A model generated the notes under the pieces. It had not been told where the DNA came from and made no database searches. It saw only the letters and a list, made by a program, of their open reading frames with translations. From BOG-908 sp965198825 (GTDB lineage: Bacteria; Pseudomonadota; Alphaproteobacteria; Acetobacterales; Acetobacteraceae): 64,000 bases of DNA. The stretch lies in the NCBI GenBank assembly GCA_965198825.1, contig CBDAQB010000003.1, forward strand, positions 682,001 to 746,000, written 5' to 3'. Positions 43,928 to 53,863 of the stretch are shown piece by piece. The translations under genes and the position numbers were made by a program. Position 1 is the stretch's first letter. Each line of letters opens with the position of its first letter.

Positions 43928-44278
43928 TCACTCTTCAGGCTCCAAGGCTGGCTCGCCAGGCTGGCGCCGCAACTTTTCCAGCGTGCCGGCTAGGTCCGCC
44001 GTTACAGCGATCTCCTGCTTCTGGGTTGGCTTTCCCCAACCGCGGTCCAGGAGCACTGTGATCGCTTGCACCCGCGCGGCAGCGGGCTGCTTCTTGTCGT
44101 GTGCAATGTCTGCCAAGAGCTTGACCCCTGATGATGTGTGGGCGCGAGCGAGTTCGGTAACCTCAGGCGCCGACTTCGGCCGGCCGCCCGGATTTAGAGA
44201 AACACCCTTTGCTATCCGGCCTTTTGCGTCACGAACGACGTTGCCGGCCTGTTTCTGTCCTGATCCTGTGGTCGTCAT
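43928..44278 (-). CDS. DUF5681 family protein
   Basis: 116 residues from ATG 44278. The N-terminus has the DUF5681 signature KGVSLNPGGRPKSAPEVTEL, a short phage-associated motif. The C-terminus is charged (TLEKLRRQPGEPALEPEE). Often found upstream of terminase genes in prophages, but no terminase follows here. The longer open frame further upstream runs through the iterons and is not coding. Confidence 0.75.
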   Translation of the reverse strand: MTTTGSGQKQAGNVVRDAKGRIAKGVSLNPGGRPKSAPEVTELARAHTSSGVKLLADIAHDKKQPAAARVQAITVLLDRGWGKPTQKQEIAVTADLAGTLEKLRRQPGEPALEPEE

Positions 44279-44404
44279 GCTGCATGCCCGCCTTATCTGT
44301 CGGCATAACTGCACGCGGGTAATTCGGAGCATTTCAAGCCAAACTTCGGTCCCGCCAGGCATCAGCAATCCACACTCGGAGTGCCGCCTAAGGAGCCATT
44401 CGTT

Positions 44405-44437
44405 ACGGGAGAGGGTCTTTATGGACCCCTCTCCCGT
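44405..44437. other. Long hairpin beside the iterons
   Basis: ACGGGAGAGGGTC pairs with GACCCCTCTCCCGT with one bulged base and a 6-nt loop. Two runs of seven G residues follow at 44443-44456. Lies between the iterons and DUF5681; could end primase transcription or form part of an origin. Confidence 0.5.
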
Positions 44438-44460
44438 TGTGGGGGGGTTTGGGGGGGCAC

Positions 44461-44604
44461 ACCGACGCAGAACCGACGCACACCGACGCACGAGGAACAT
44501 CAACGAGTTACAACCTACCGACGCAGACCGACGCGCAACAGCGACGCATGAACCGACGCAAGCCAATATCAATGACTTAGCGAGCGGGCGTGTGAACCGA
44601 CGCA
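44461..44604. repeat. Iteron array, eight copies of ACCGACGCA
   Basis: Copies start at 44461, 44472, 44482, 44517, 44527, 44540, 44552 and 44596; six are exact, one is ACCGACGCG and one AGCGACGCA. Spacing within groups is 10-13 bp, one helical turn, in two clusters plus a single copy. It lies directly after the primase-helicase gene and has AT-richer gaps. This is the layout of an iteron replication origin. Confidence 0.7.
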
Positions 44605-44612
44605 GCAACGAA

Positions 44613-46574
44613 TTAGCCATGCTGCGCCCCATTCACAGGCACCATATGCCGCGGCCGACCCTTGGCACTTGAGCGCCCGTATTCCTCCATTTTGATCTTC
44701 CCCGCGGCAAAGAGCCGCTGCATCGCGGCCTCGAATTCCCGCCTGGCGAAACCCTGCCGGTCCGGGCGCTTGGAAAAGGCCTTGGGCGCGTAATTTCCGG
44801 CGTTGGGAGAGTCGGAGATGTGGCGGCCCTCCGCCTCAGACTTACTGAGCAAATCCAGGAAGGCTGCATCGACGCTCGACGACATGGCCGCCGCTGCAAA
44901 GCCTGTCGCCTGTGCTGGCGGGAACAGCGCACCGTCACCCCACCGCAGCCTGATCTCCGTGCCGATCGCCGCGTAGTTCGCTTTGCGCCGTGTGAGCAAC
45001 CGCTCGTCTGTGTCGGCAGGATCTTCACCGTCAGCTTTCGGCCGGACCAACGACCACCGCGAGCGTGCAGTGTTCGACCAGGCAGTGCTGCCGCCATCAA
45101 GATCGCCAGTGCTGCTTAACCCGGAGCGCGACGGATGCGCGTTGATCAGCACGGCGCCGCCGATCTCCTGCGCGAGCGCATTCAGGGCACCCATGAAATT
45201 GCGAACCTGCGCGCGGTCGTTCTCGTTGCCGCCGAACATGTCGGCTGCGGTGTCGAGCACGATCAGCCGGGCTTGGAAGGCGATAGCTTGAGCCTTGATC
45301 TCAGCCAGCTTGGGCAAGCGCGCAGGCTTGCCGTCGGCATGAAACCGCATCAGCGCGTTGTCCTGACCTACGCCGGAGGCCCAGGTCATGTCGTCCAGGT
45401 CGTCAAACTCGACGCCGAGAGCGCGATTGATCCGGTCCTGCCGCCTGTGCAATTCGGCCTGGTCGTCCTCGCAGAAAATACCGAGCGATCTGCAGCGGGT
45501 GACAGCAAGGCCGACCCACGGCTTCCCTGTGGCACACGAGGTCATCAGCTGTTGAGCCAGCAGCGTCTTTCCAGTCCCTCCATCACCGAAGAGGAGTGTT
45601 GCGCTGCCGACTGGCAACCAGTCCTCCGCGATCCATTCACGCGGCTGCACGGCGATGCCTTGCAGCTTATGAGGCTGGATGAAGGTGAGCTCTTTCGCTT
45701 GCTCCTGCCTTGCGGCTTCACCTGGCTTCACGTCCGAAGCTGGCGGGACAAACGGCCAGGGCTTCTCAGGCATATCATTTTCGATGTCGTAGAGTGCTTG
45801 TGCGGGGTTACCCGCGGCTACCCAATCGGCCGGGTCTCCCTTTGCGGGAAGCCCGGGGAGCATGATCGTGCAGACCCGTCGGGCGATACCTCTGAGTGCG
45901 GTCTCTACCTGCACCGCATGTTGCCAGCCTGGCTCATCGTTGTCGGGCAGGATGGTAACGGACGCGCCCTTGAGCGCTTCGGAATAGGAGGGCCGCCATT
46001 TGCCGGCGCCTCCTGGCGAGCATGTGGCTTTGAAGCCTAAGCTGCGCAGAGCCTCGACGGCCTTTTCGCCTTCCGCGATGTAAATCTGTTCGCGCTTGGC
46101 GACCGCGTCCAAGATCTCAGGAAGGCGATAGAGCACCAGCTCCATGCCTGAGGTTTTCCAGATCCAGCCGCCTCTACCGTCGGGGCGCCGCTGCCGAAAA
46201 TCTTTCGGGTCCATCCGGCAGACCTGAAACAGCATCTCGCCCGCGGCGGTGTGATAGTCGTAGGTGACCACGATGTTGAACTTGCCGGCAGGTGCTTTGT
46301 CTGACGCCGGCAAATGCTTGCGTTCGCGCAGCCACTCCAAAGCGTCGGATTTTTCTAAACCTTCCTTGACGTGCAGGAAGTCGAGCACCCCGCCGCCGCG
46401 ATCCCCGTCGGAATGGTCGCACCAAGTGCCTTTCGTAAGATCGACAGACAGCGAGCCGCGAGATCCCCAGCGAAGCTCAGTCTTGCTTGATAGTGCTTTG
46501 TTCGGCTCACCGAGAATCTCGATCGCTACGGGTGCCATCATGCGGGCAAAATCAGATGACATGGAGGCGCTCAC
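44613..46574 (-). CDS. Primase-helicase-like replication protein (TOPRIM plus RecA-like ATPase)
   Basis: 653 residues. A TOPRIM-like region has IYIAEGEKAVEALRSLG near residue 165 (catalytic Glu) and ILPDNDEPG near 208 (Asp pair). The ATPase domain has Walker A GDGGTGKT at 330-337 and Walker B LIVLDTAAD near 435, as in RepA-like AAA_25 proteins. A CHC2 zinc finger is not visible. The C-terminal 100 residues (FARREFEAAMQRLFAAGKI) look like a winged helix and may recognise the nearby iterons. Starts at GTG 46574, overlapping the previous stop. Likely replicates the element. Confidence 0.8.
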   Translation of the reverse strand: MSASMSSDFARMMAPVAIEILGEPNKALSSKTELRWGSRGSLSVDLTKGTWCDHSDGDRGGGVLDFLHVKEGLEKSDALEWLRERKHLPASDKAPAGKFNIVVTYDYHTAAGEMLFQVCRMDPKDFRQRRPDGRGGWIWKTSGMELVLYRLPEILDAVAKREQIYIAEGEKAVEALRSLGFKATCSPGGAGKWRPSYSEALKGASVTILPDNDEPGWQHAVQVETALRGIARRVCTIMLPGLPAKGDPADWVAAGNPAQALYDIENDMPEKPWPFVPPASDVKPGEAARQEQAKELTFIQPHKLQGIAVQPREWIAEDWLPVGSATLLFGDGGTGKTLLAQQLMTSCATGKPWVGLAVTRCRSLGIFCEDDQAELHRRQDRINRALGVEFDDLDDMTWASGVGQDNALMRFHADGKPARLPKLAEIKAQAIAFQARLIVLDTAADMFGGNENDRAQVRNFMGALNALAQEIGGAVLINAHPSRSGLSSTGDLDGGSTAWSNTARSRWSLVRPKADGEDPADTDERLLTRRKANYAAIGTEIRLRWGDGALFPPAQATGFAAAAMSSSVDAAFLDLLSKSEAEGRHISDSPNAGNYAPKAFSKRPDRQGFARREFEAAMQRLFAAGKIKMEEYGRSSAKGRPRHMVPVNGAQHG

Positions 46575-46918
46575 GACTGCGTTCCCAGCACGCGCTTAGC
46601 AATCTCAGAGAGCACGTATCGCTGCTTTGTGGAGACACGACGGAAGTTCGGCAGGTCTGCCACAAACTGCCGCTCCCACGGCCGAAGATCGCCCGTGCGT
46701 TTCATCAGCTCCGCGCATGTCACGCGCCAAGTGCTGTGCAGCGGTTCACGGTAGACTGGCGTAGGCGCTAATAGGTCTCGCCAGCCAACTTTGTGTTGCT
46801 GCAGGAGCCGGTGCGCCGCGAGCCCGGCCGCATCGCGCTCGCCGGCATGGTTGGAGCCCAACATTCCTAGCAGCTTCACGAGACGTTGGCGGGCTGGAGC
46901 CGGCAGGGCGGCAGTCAT
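46571..46918 (-). CDS. Hypothetical protein, 115 residues
   Basis: ATG 46918 overlaps the previous stop (ATGA), and its stop overlaps the primase GTG. The body LVKLLGMLGSNHAGERDAAG, LAAHRLLQQHKVGWRDLL and WERQFVADLPNFRRVSTKQR resembles small phage-island proteins of alphaproteobacteria. No function known; coupling to the primase suggests a replication role. Confidence 0.7.
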   Translation of the reverse strand: MTAALPAPARQRLVKLLGMLGSNHAGERDAAGLAAHRLLQQHKVGWRDLLAPTPVYREPLHSTWRVTCAELMKRTGDLRPWERQFVADLPNFRRVSTKQRYVLSEIAKRVLGTQS

Positions 46919-47136
46919 TCCGGCCGCCCCTTTTCGCCGGAGAGCCCGCTCCACGCCTTCGCAGTGCCGGCTGGCAGGTAGACCATCTCGCCACTTGGCA
47001 AAATCAGTGTCGCACCGGTGGCGCTGGGCGCCGCATTCGCGAGCAGAGTGAGCGCATCGCCAATGAGGTCGCCTCTAGCCTGGCTTCGCGTTTTCGCGGC
47101 CAGGGCGCGTCGTGCGGCGCGGTTCACGCGGTTCAC
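46915..47136 (-). CDS. Hypothetical protein, 73 residues, GTG start in a tandem repeat
   Basis: GTG 47136 overlaps the upstream TGA (GTGA). The first codons are a 9-bp tandem repeat (GTGAACCGC), so a second GTG at 47127 is also possible. Body AARRALAAKTRSQARGDLIG, ALTLLANAAPSATGATLILP and GEMVYLPAGTAKAW. No family recognised. The longer frame upstream is not coding. Confidence 0.6.
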   Translation of the reverse strand: MNRVNRAARRALAAKTRSQARGDLIGDALTLLANAAPSATGATLILPSGEMVYLPAGTAKAWSGLSGEKGRPE

Positions 47137-47363
47137 GCGGTTCGCCGAAGTGGGCGCGGCGGAAAACGATCGCCGCCGACGGCTCGCAGGGTTCGGATAG
47201 GCATCTGCTGGTATTCTTGCAGTAGTCCAAGGATTGCCGGCAGGCCGCCAATTCGGCCGGCCAACTCGGCGAGGAGTTCTGCCGTTGCCCGCGCACCTAG
47301 TTCGTGAAGGTGCTCCGATCCCCGTTGAAGCCGGAGACGGTCTAAAGGCTGAAGATGAACCAT
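47133..47363 (-). CDS. Hypothetical protein, 76 residues
   Basis: ATG 47363 with GGATCG upstream. Helical: LRLQRGSEHLHELGARATAE, LLAELAGRIGGLPAILGLLQ. First of four genes leading by 4-nt overlaps into the primase. No family recognised. Confidence 0.6.
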   Translation of the reverse strand: MVHLQPLDRLRLQRGSEHLHELGARATAELLAELAGRIGGLPAILGLLQEYQQMPIRTLRAVGGDRFPPRPLRRTA

Positions 47364-47533
47364 AATCGATCCTTTCTGACGGACCGACGCTAGAAAACTT
47401 GAAAACGAAGTCCTGGCTGTGTATCCAGGCGATGCCCGCAAAGCATCCTTCGCCCTCGTTCGCTTCCCAGCGATCGGGGGCGTTTAGTTTCGGGGTGCGC
47501 CTGCAGATCCTGCCTGCGTGGTTACGACGGCCA

Positions 47534-47785
47534 TTACGCCGCCACCTGCCTGGGCGCACGGAATGAGGCGGGCGGCAAACTTGCTAGGTGGGCCTTTAGA
47601 CTTTCCATCAGGATCAACGTGCGTGAACCTGACTTTACCGCGCGAATGTCGCCCGCCGCCAAACGGCGATAGATTTCGGAGCGGCTTAGGCCTGAAAGCC
47701 GACTGGCCTCATTTATTGGAGCGGCGAGCGGCTCAGATAGTGCGTTCCCATTACCTGGGTGAACTGCTCCGGCGGTTTGTTCCAT
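47534..47785 (-). CDS. AlpA-like excisionase/regulator
   Basis: 83 residues. The MerR-like helix-turn-helix reads INEASRLSGLSRSEIYRRLA then GDIRAVKSGSRTLILMESL, as in AlpA/Xis proteins that control integrase expression and excision. Placed just downstream of the integrase in the same direction. ATG 47785 is the likely start. Confidence 0.85.
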   Translation of the reverse strand: MEQTAGAVHPGNGNALSEPLAAPINEASRLSGLSRSEIYRRLAAGDIRAVKSGSRTLILMESLKAHLASLPPASFRAPRQVAA

Positions 47786-47956
47786 GGTGCCCTCGGCTGT
47801 TTGCCAGGACAGGTTGCGGTGGCGTTTCGGGGCTTTTCCAGGATCAAATTTTTCTTGGGCGTGCCGACCTAATGCAATTGCCGAGAGGCCACCTTTCGAC
47901 CTCGGCGTAAAAGGCTTCCAGCATTGCCCGCTCCGCCTCAGCGTAGGACACGCCCC

Positions 47957-49192
47957 TCAAGCATGAGAATTTCGCAGGGGAACAACCTCCCCAGCGCCTG
48001 CTTCAATTCCATCGAGCGCATCTGCGAGTCGCTGCAGCGCCAAAGCAACTTGCGGGCGATAGCGACTCCGGTTGTAGGTGGCGGCTAATTGGCTGCGGAT
48101 GGCGGTGTGGTTCAGCGCGGCTTCGATAATGTCCGGCAGTTCACCCATGTCGCCGAGCATGGTGGCGCCGGTGCGGCGCAGGTCGTGCCGGGTCCAGCCC
48201 TCCGTCCCGCTCGCTTCCATGATCACCTTCGTCTCACGATCCCAGTTGCTCAGTCTCGCTCCGGCGCTGGTGGCGAAGATCAAGGCGCCTGGTGCCGGCT
48301 TGAGCGTCTTACCGTCACGGTCTCTGGGAAGCTGCGAACGCAGCAGCGAAAGCGCCTGATGAGATAGCGGAACAACGTGCGGCTGCCCGTTTTTCGTATC
48401 GATGATCGTCCACGTCTTCGCGGTTAGATCCACCTGCCGCCAGCACGTAGCCCCGACCTCTTCGCGTCGTGCCACCGTCAGAAGCATGAAGCGCAATGCG
48501 GCCGCGTAGGGCCGATCAGACGCCGATAGGGTAGGAAGGAGCGCCGCGAGTTCGTCGCGGCTGAGCACGCGCTGCCGACGCTGGACGGTGGCCGGCGGAT
48601 GGATGACCGCGGTGGCTGCGGCCGTATAGCCGCGCTGTGCGGCCCACTTGATGACCGGGCGAAGATGCCGCACGGCATAGCTGGCTGAGCTCTGCGCTTT
48701 GTAGGCATCGGCGAGCATCTGGAAGTCGCCGGCGCTTAGGGCGGCGATGGGCCGAGCGAGTAAGGTTTTGAATACCAGCTCGATGCGCTTCCGAGCCTCG
48801 ACCCATGCCTTTTGCTTCCCGCCGCGCATCGTCGTGTAGGTGTCCAGGACAGCAGCCAAGGTGCCTTGCCCGGCCTTGGCGGCGTCTCCCATCGCCCTTT
48901 CTTTCCGGCGCTGCGCTACCGGATCGGCGCCCTCCTGCTTCACCTTGACATGCAGGGCGGCCGCATCTTTGCGCGCTTTGCCAACACCGACGGTAGGGTA
49001 GGAGCCAAGCGGAAAACGCCGCATCCGACCCTCCCGATCGCGGCAGGCCAACACCCAGGACAGCGAGCCTGATGGCGTCACCCTGAGGCGTAGACCTCGG
49101 CAGCCGGCGTCAGCTAGGTCCCGGCGCTTTCCGCTCTCGGCGACATCCCGGAGTGCTTTTGCAATCGCGGATTCGGTCAGATGCACCGTCAT
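47957..49192 (-). CDS. int: Tyrosine integrase (P4-type, DUF4102 N-terminus)
   Basis: 411 residues. The N-terminal arm-binding domain (GLRLRVTPSGSLSWVLACR, then RRFPLGSYPTVGVGKARKDA) is the P4-integrase type. Catalytic residues: Arg242 in ARREEV, His336/Arg339 in HDLRRTGAT, His362 in LNHT and the nucleophile Tyr373 in ATYNRSRY. Located 200 bp from the right attachment repeat and transcribed away from it. Catalyses recombination at the tRNA-Lys 3' end. Confidence 0.95.
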   Translation of the reverse strand: MTVHLTESAIAKALRDVAESGKRRDLADAGCRGLRLRVTPSGSLSWVLACRDREGRMRRFPLGSYPTVGVGKARKDAAALHVKVKQEGADPVAQRRKERAMGDAAKAGQGTLAAVLDTYTTMRGGKQKAWVEARKRIELVFKTLLARPIAALSAGDFQMLADAYKAQSSASYAVRHLRPVIKWAAQRGYTAAATAVIHPPATVQRRQRVLSRDELAALLPTLSASDRPYAAALRFMLLTVARREEVGATCWRQVDLTAKTWTIIDTKNGQPHVVPLSHQALSLLRSQLPRDRDGKTLKPAPGALIFATSAGARLSNWDRETKVIMEASGTEGWTRHDLRRTGATMLGDMGELPDIIEAALNHTAIRSQLAATYNRSRYRPQVALALQRLADALDGIEAGAGEVVPLRNSHA

Positions 49193-49211
49193 TTGTCCGT
49201 TCCGATCGCCT

Positions 49212-49294
49212 GGGGCTTCAGCGGGGCTTCACCAGAACCTCAACGCTGGGGCACTTTCTGGGACGGCCTGAGACTAAATCTTGCCGGGGCTTCA
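49212..49294. promoter_or_regulatory. Putative integrase arm-binding repeats
   Basis: Three exact copies of GGGGCTTCA at 49212, 49223 and 49286, between the integrase start and the right attachment repeat. A fourth exact copy lies inside the left end at 27487-27495. Direct repeats flanking both ends are typical of arm sites. Confidence 0.5.
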
Positions 49295-49395
49295 GCCAAA
49301 GATCAATGAAAATCGCTGGGCGGCGCATGATTATGGACACAGGCGGGAACGGATCGGGACGGCTGGAGCAAGCCCCCCAAACCACATGACTATGT

Positions 49396-49443
49396 GACTT
49401 TTAATCTTGGGGTCGTGGGTTCGATTCCCACCGGGCTCACCAA
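49396..49443 (+). other. attR: right attachment repeat
   Basis: 48 bp identical to 27370-27417, the 3' part of tRNA-Lys through CCA plus one base. The tRNA 5' half is absent, so this is not a second tRNA gene. Confidence 0.93.
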
Positions 49444-49534
49444 CACCACCGTAGCCAAATTTTTTGCGGATAGGGCATCATGGATGCTCTAATCCCCCGC
49501 GCTTGGTGATCCCGCAAAGAAGGAGTCTCGCATC

Positions 49535-51574
<2,040 letters not shown>

Positions 51575-51703
51575 GGAAGGAAGGACTTCTTTTTTGAGAA
51601 AAAGAAGCAAAAAACTTTTGGACCCTGAGGCCGGGCGTTCCCACGATCGCGATCCCAACTCGCAAAAGTTTTTTGGTTCTTTTTTTCAAAAAAGAACGCG
51701 CTT
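51575..51703 (+). repeat. Two-hairpin intergenic repeat, A-arm left
   Basis: Left hairpin CTTCTTTTTTGAGAAAAAGAAG, then GCAAAAAACTTTTGGACC, a core GGCCGGGCGTTCCCACGATC, and the right arm TCGCAAAAGTTTTTTGGTTC with CTTTTTTTCAAAAAAG. Begins at the transketolase stop. Its core is the reverse complement of that at 52956. Confidence 0.85.
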
Positions 51704-51736
51704 GTTCTCTCTCTGTTCTTTTGCTTCCATAGGGCC

Positions 51737-52045
51737 ATGCCCGACGGAACCCACGATGCCAAAAGACGCGACACCCTCCTCCGCCTCCCCATTGCAGAGC
51801 TGAGCGCCTGGCACCTGGTGGTGACCTGCGCGACCTGCCGGCAGGACCGCTATCTCCATATCGAGGCGCTGCTCGACCGATGGGGACCTGAGGCGAAGCT
51901 CGTCATGCTGGTGCCCAAGCTGCGTTGCCGCGTGCCGGCATGCCGGAAGCCGCCGTCGCATGTCAGGCTGCGCAACCGCTACCCGGCGCAGGCCGGCGGC
52001 GGCCCGCACTTCGATATCCTGCTGAAGCCGCGCAGTGCCTACTAA
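51737..52045 (+). CDS. Hypothetical protein with zinc-ribbon-like cysteines
   Basis: 102 residues. Two Cys pairs, CATC near residue 31 and CRVPAC near 66, separated by about 30 residues, suggest a zinc ribbon. The rest is basic (RLRNRYPAQAGGG). No named family. Stands between the transketolase repeat and a convergent protease gene. Confidence 0.55.
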   Translation: MPDGTHDAKRRDTLLRLPIAELSAWHLVVTCATCRQDRYLHIEALLDRWGPEAKLVMLVPKLRCRVPACRKPPSHVRLRNRYPAQAGGGPHFDILLKPRSAY

Positions 52046-52055
52046 GAGCCGGCGG

Positions 52056-52931
52056 TCATTCGGCGACGAACTCGGCCTGGCGGCGGCCGAAGTCGATGGT
52101 GACGCTGCGGAACAGGCGGAGCACGTCCATGCCGAGCAGGAGGGCGGGTTTGTCCGTCAGGCCGAACTGCCGGAAGGTCTCGAGGTCGGCATAGGCGACT
52201 GGCACGTGCGAGATCGAGATGCCGCCAAGGCGGATGTCCGAAATCTCGTCGGGTCGCGCCTGGGTGTGGTTGCCTGTCACGCTGATGACGTCGACCGGCA
52301 CGACCTTGGACTCGCGCCGGCGCGCCTCGACGAGGCGTTGGAGTGCGGCGTTGCCGAGCGTGTTCTCGGCGCCGGAATCGAGGATGACGGTGATGGGCAT
52401 GCCTTGCGCCTCGGCGTCCACGAGGATGAGTTGCCCGTAGCGAAGGTGGCCGAGCACGACGATGGCGTTGGACGGCACGAATTCGGAGTCGTGGCGCGAC
52501 GGGGTGGAGGCGAATGTCTTGCCGTGAAAGTTCAGCAGGACTTGCTGGCCGCGGAGACTGTCGAGGCCGAGCATGCCCATGGCGCCGAGGCCGGCGGCTT
52601 TCAGCGTGGCGGGCTCGACGCCGCGTACCTCCCGGCCGCCGAAGGCCAGGCTGTCCACCTTGACGGTATTCACTTCGGAGACGCCCACCGCGTCGTGCAG
52701 CGACACGCGGCCGCCGGGAGGCAGCTTGAGAGCGGTGGCGAGTTCTTCCGAGATCACCGAACGGTCGGCGCCAGTGTCGATGACGAATGGGAAGGGGCCT
52801 TTGCCATCGACCATGACGGCGATGGTCATGCGGCTGGCGGGATCGTGGGACAGGATGGTGGGTTCGGCGTGGGCGGTGCCCAGCCGGAGGGCTGCTGCCA
52901 GGATGACGAGGCGGCTGAGGCGCGCGGTCAT
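52056..52931 (-). CDS. Retropepsin-like aspartic protease, two domains
   Basis: About 291 residues from ATG 52931. Signal peptide MTARLSRLVILAAALRLGTA with cleavage near AHA. Two clan-AA halves each carry a catalytic motif: VIDTGADRSVI near residue 58 and ILDSGAENTLG near 205. Periplasmic proteases of this type occur widely in alphaproteobacteria; the target is unknown. The longer open frame upstream crosses a repeat and the next gene, so it is not used. Confidence 0.8.
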   Translation of the reverse strand: MTARLSRLVILAAALRLGTAHAEPTILSHDPASRMTIAVMVDGKGPFPFVIDTGADRSVISEELATALKLPPGGRVSLHDAVGVSEVNTVKVDSLAFGGREVRGVEPATLKAAGLGAMGMLGLDSLRGQQVLLNFHGKTFASTPSRHDSEFVPSNAIVVLGHLRYGQLILVDAEAQGMPITVILDSGAENTLGNAALQRLVEARRRESKVVPVDVISVTGNHTQARPDEISDIRLGGISISHVPVAYADLETFRQFGLTDKPALLLGMDVLRLFRSVTIDFGRRQAEFVAE

Positions 52932-52955
52932 GGTGGGGAGTGTGGCACGGGAAGG

Positions 52956-53083
52956 GAGGAAGGATGTTCTTTTTTGAAAAAAAGAACCAAAAAACTTTTG
53001 CGACGTGGGACCGAGATCGTGGGAACGCCCGGCCTCAGGTCCAAAAGTTTTTTGCTTCTTTTTTTCAAAAAAGAAGTCCTTGC
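52956..53083 (-). repeat. Two-hairpin intergenic repeat, B-arm left
   Basis: Left hairpin GTTCTTTTTTGAAAAAAAGAAC, then CAAAAAACTTTTGCGACG, core GGGACCGAGATCGTGGGAAC, right arm GGTCCAAAAGTTTTTTGCTTC and CTTTTTTTCAAAAAAG. Unlike the others, it lies between two divergent start codons (protease and HMCES). Confidence 0.85.
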
Positions 53084-53096
53084 TAGGTACTGACGA

Positions 53097-53768
53097 ATGT
53101 GCGGCCGCTTCGCCTCCCAACTCCCTCCCGACCTCATCGCCAAGCTGTTCCGCACCGACGGTCCGCTGCCGAACCTCGCGCCGAACTGGAACGTGGCGCC
53201 GACGCAGCAGGCCATGGTGGTGCGGCGGAACCCAGACACGCACGAGCGCAACGTCGATGTGCTGAGCTGGGGATTTGTGCCGTTCAACACGAAATCGCTG
53301 AAGAAGGCGCAGCGTCCGTTCAATGCGCGTGGGGAGACGGTGGCGACGTCCAGCATTTTTCGCGGCGCCTGGCAGCGGCGGCGGTGCCTGGTGCCGTGCG
53401 ATGCCTTCTACGAGTGGAAGGCGGTGGCGGACGGCAAGCAGCCCTATGCGGTTGCCCGCACGGATGGGGCGCCATTGGCGTTGGGCGGCGTGTGGGAGAG
53501 CTGGCGCGATCCGGACGGGGAGATCCTGCGCAGTTTTGCCATCATCACCACGCGGGCGAATGGCGAGATAGCGGCGGTGCACGACAGGATGCCGGTCATT
53601 GTCGAGGAGGAGGATTGGCGGACTTGGCTGGGCGAGGTGCCGCGTGATCCGATCGACCTGCTTCGGCCGGCCGACGACGGAACGGTAAAGGTTTGGCCGG
53701 TGAGCCGCGCGGTGAACAGCGTGACGAACAATGGCGCGGAACTGCTGGATTACGCACCTGCCGACTAA
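53097..53768 (+). CDS. SOS response-associated peptidase (HMCES/YedK)
   Basis: 223 residues. MCGRF begins with the catalytic Cys2 that forms a stable link with abasic sites in single-stranded DNA. NARGET near residue 77, PCDAFYEW near 101 and AVHDRMPVI near 161 (with the catalytic His) complete the active site. Protects abasic sites in DNA from strand breakage. The start lies 14 bp after a hairpin repeat, so expression may be affected by it. Confidence 0.93.
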   Translation: MCGRFASQLPPDLIAKLFRTDGPLPNLAPNWNVAPTQQAMVVRRNPDTHERNVDVLSWGFVPFNTKSLKKAQRPFNARGETVATSSIFRGAWQRRRCLVPCDAFYEWKAVADGKQPYAVARTDGAPLALGGVWESWRDPDGEILRSFAIITTRANGEIAAVHDRMPVIVEEEDWRTWLGEVPRDPIDLLRPADDGTVKVWPVSRAVNSVTNNGAELLDYAPAD

Positions 53769-53863
53769 TCACTAAGAAAGTTAGTGGTTTGTCATGGGAA
53801 TTTTACGCGATTGGGAGTGTTTAGACGCTTGTCCGCATTCTCGATGTGGGACATGCTGTTGCC

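Larger units (their letters stand above)
27370..49443. mobile_element. 22-kb integrative element in tRNA-Lys (phage satellite or reduced prophage)
   Basis: Bounded by a 48-bp direct repeat of the tRNA 3' end, with a tyrosine integrase next to the right repeat. Contains an AlpA-like regulator, primase-helicase, iterons, DUF5681, a T7 gp14-like protein, an XRE regulator and several coupled small genes, plus a left cargo zone of visibly lower GC (flippase, sulfotransferase). No capsid, portal, terminase, tail, relaxase or type IV secretion gene is visible. The chromosome before insertion would have had tRNA-Lys directly followed by transketolase. Confidence 0.9.

Noticed and set aside
44461..44604. 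Iteron region as a CRISPR array
   Set aside because: The 9-bp units are too short, spacers are absent and no cas gene is present.
43928..44632. A 234-codon frame extending DUF5681 upstream
   Set aside because: The added residues come from reading the iterons (RRCASVLRRCA); the domain begins near ATG 44278.
46915..47559. A 214-codon frame covering two small genes
   Set aside because: Its upstream part is Arg/Pro-rich shadow of the gene at 47133-47363; the overlap-coupled GTG at 47136 is a better start.
49396..49443. A second tRNA-Lys at the right boundary
   Set aside because: Only the 3' part from the anticodon stem is present; the acceptor and D arm 5' half are missing.
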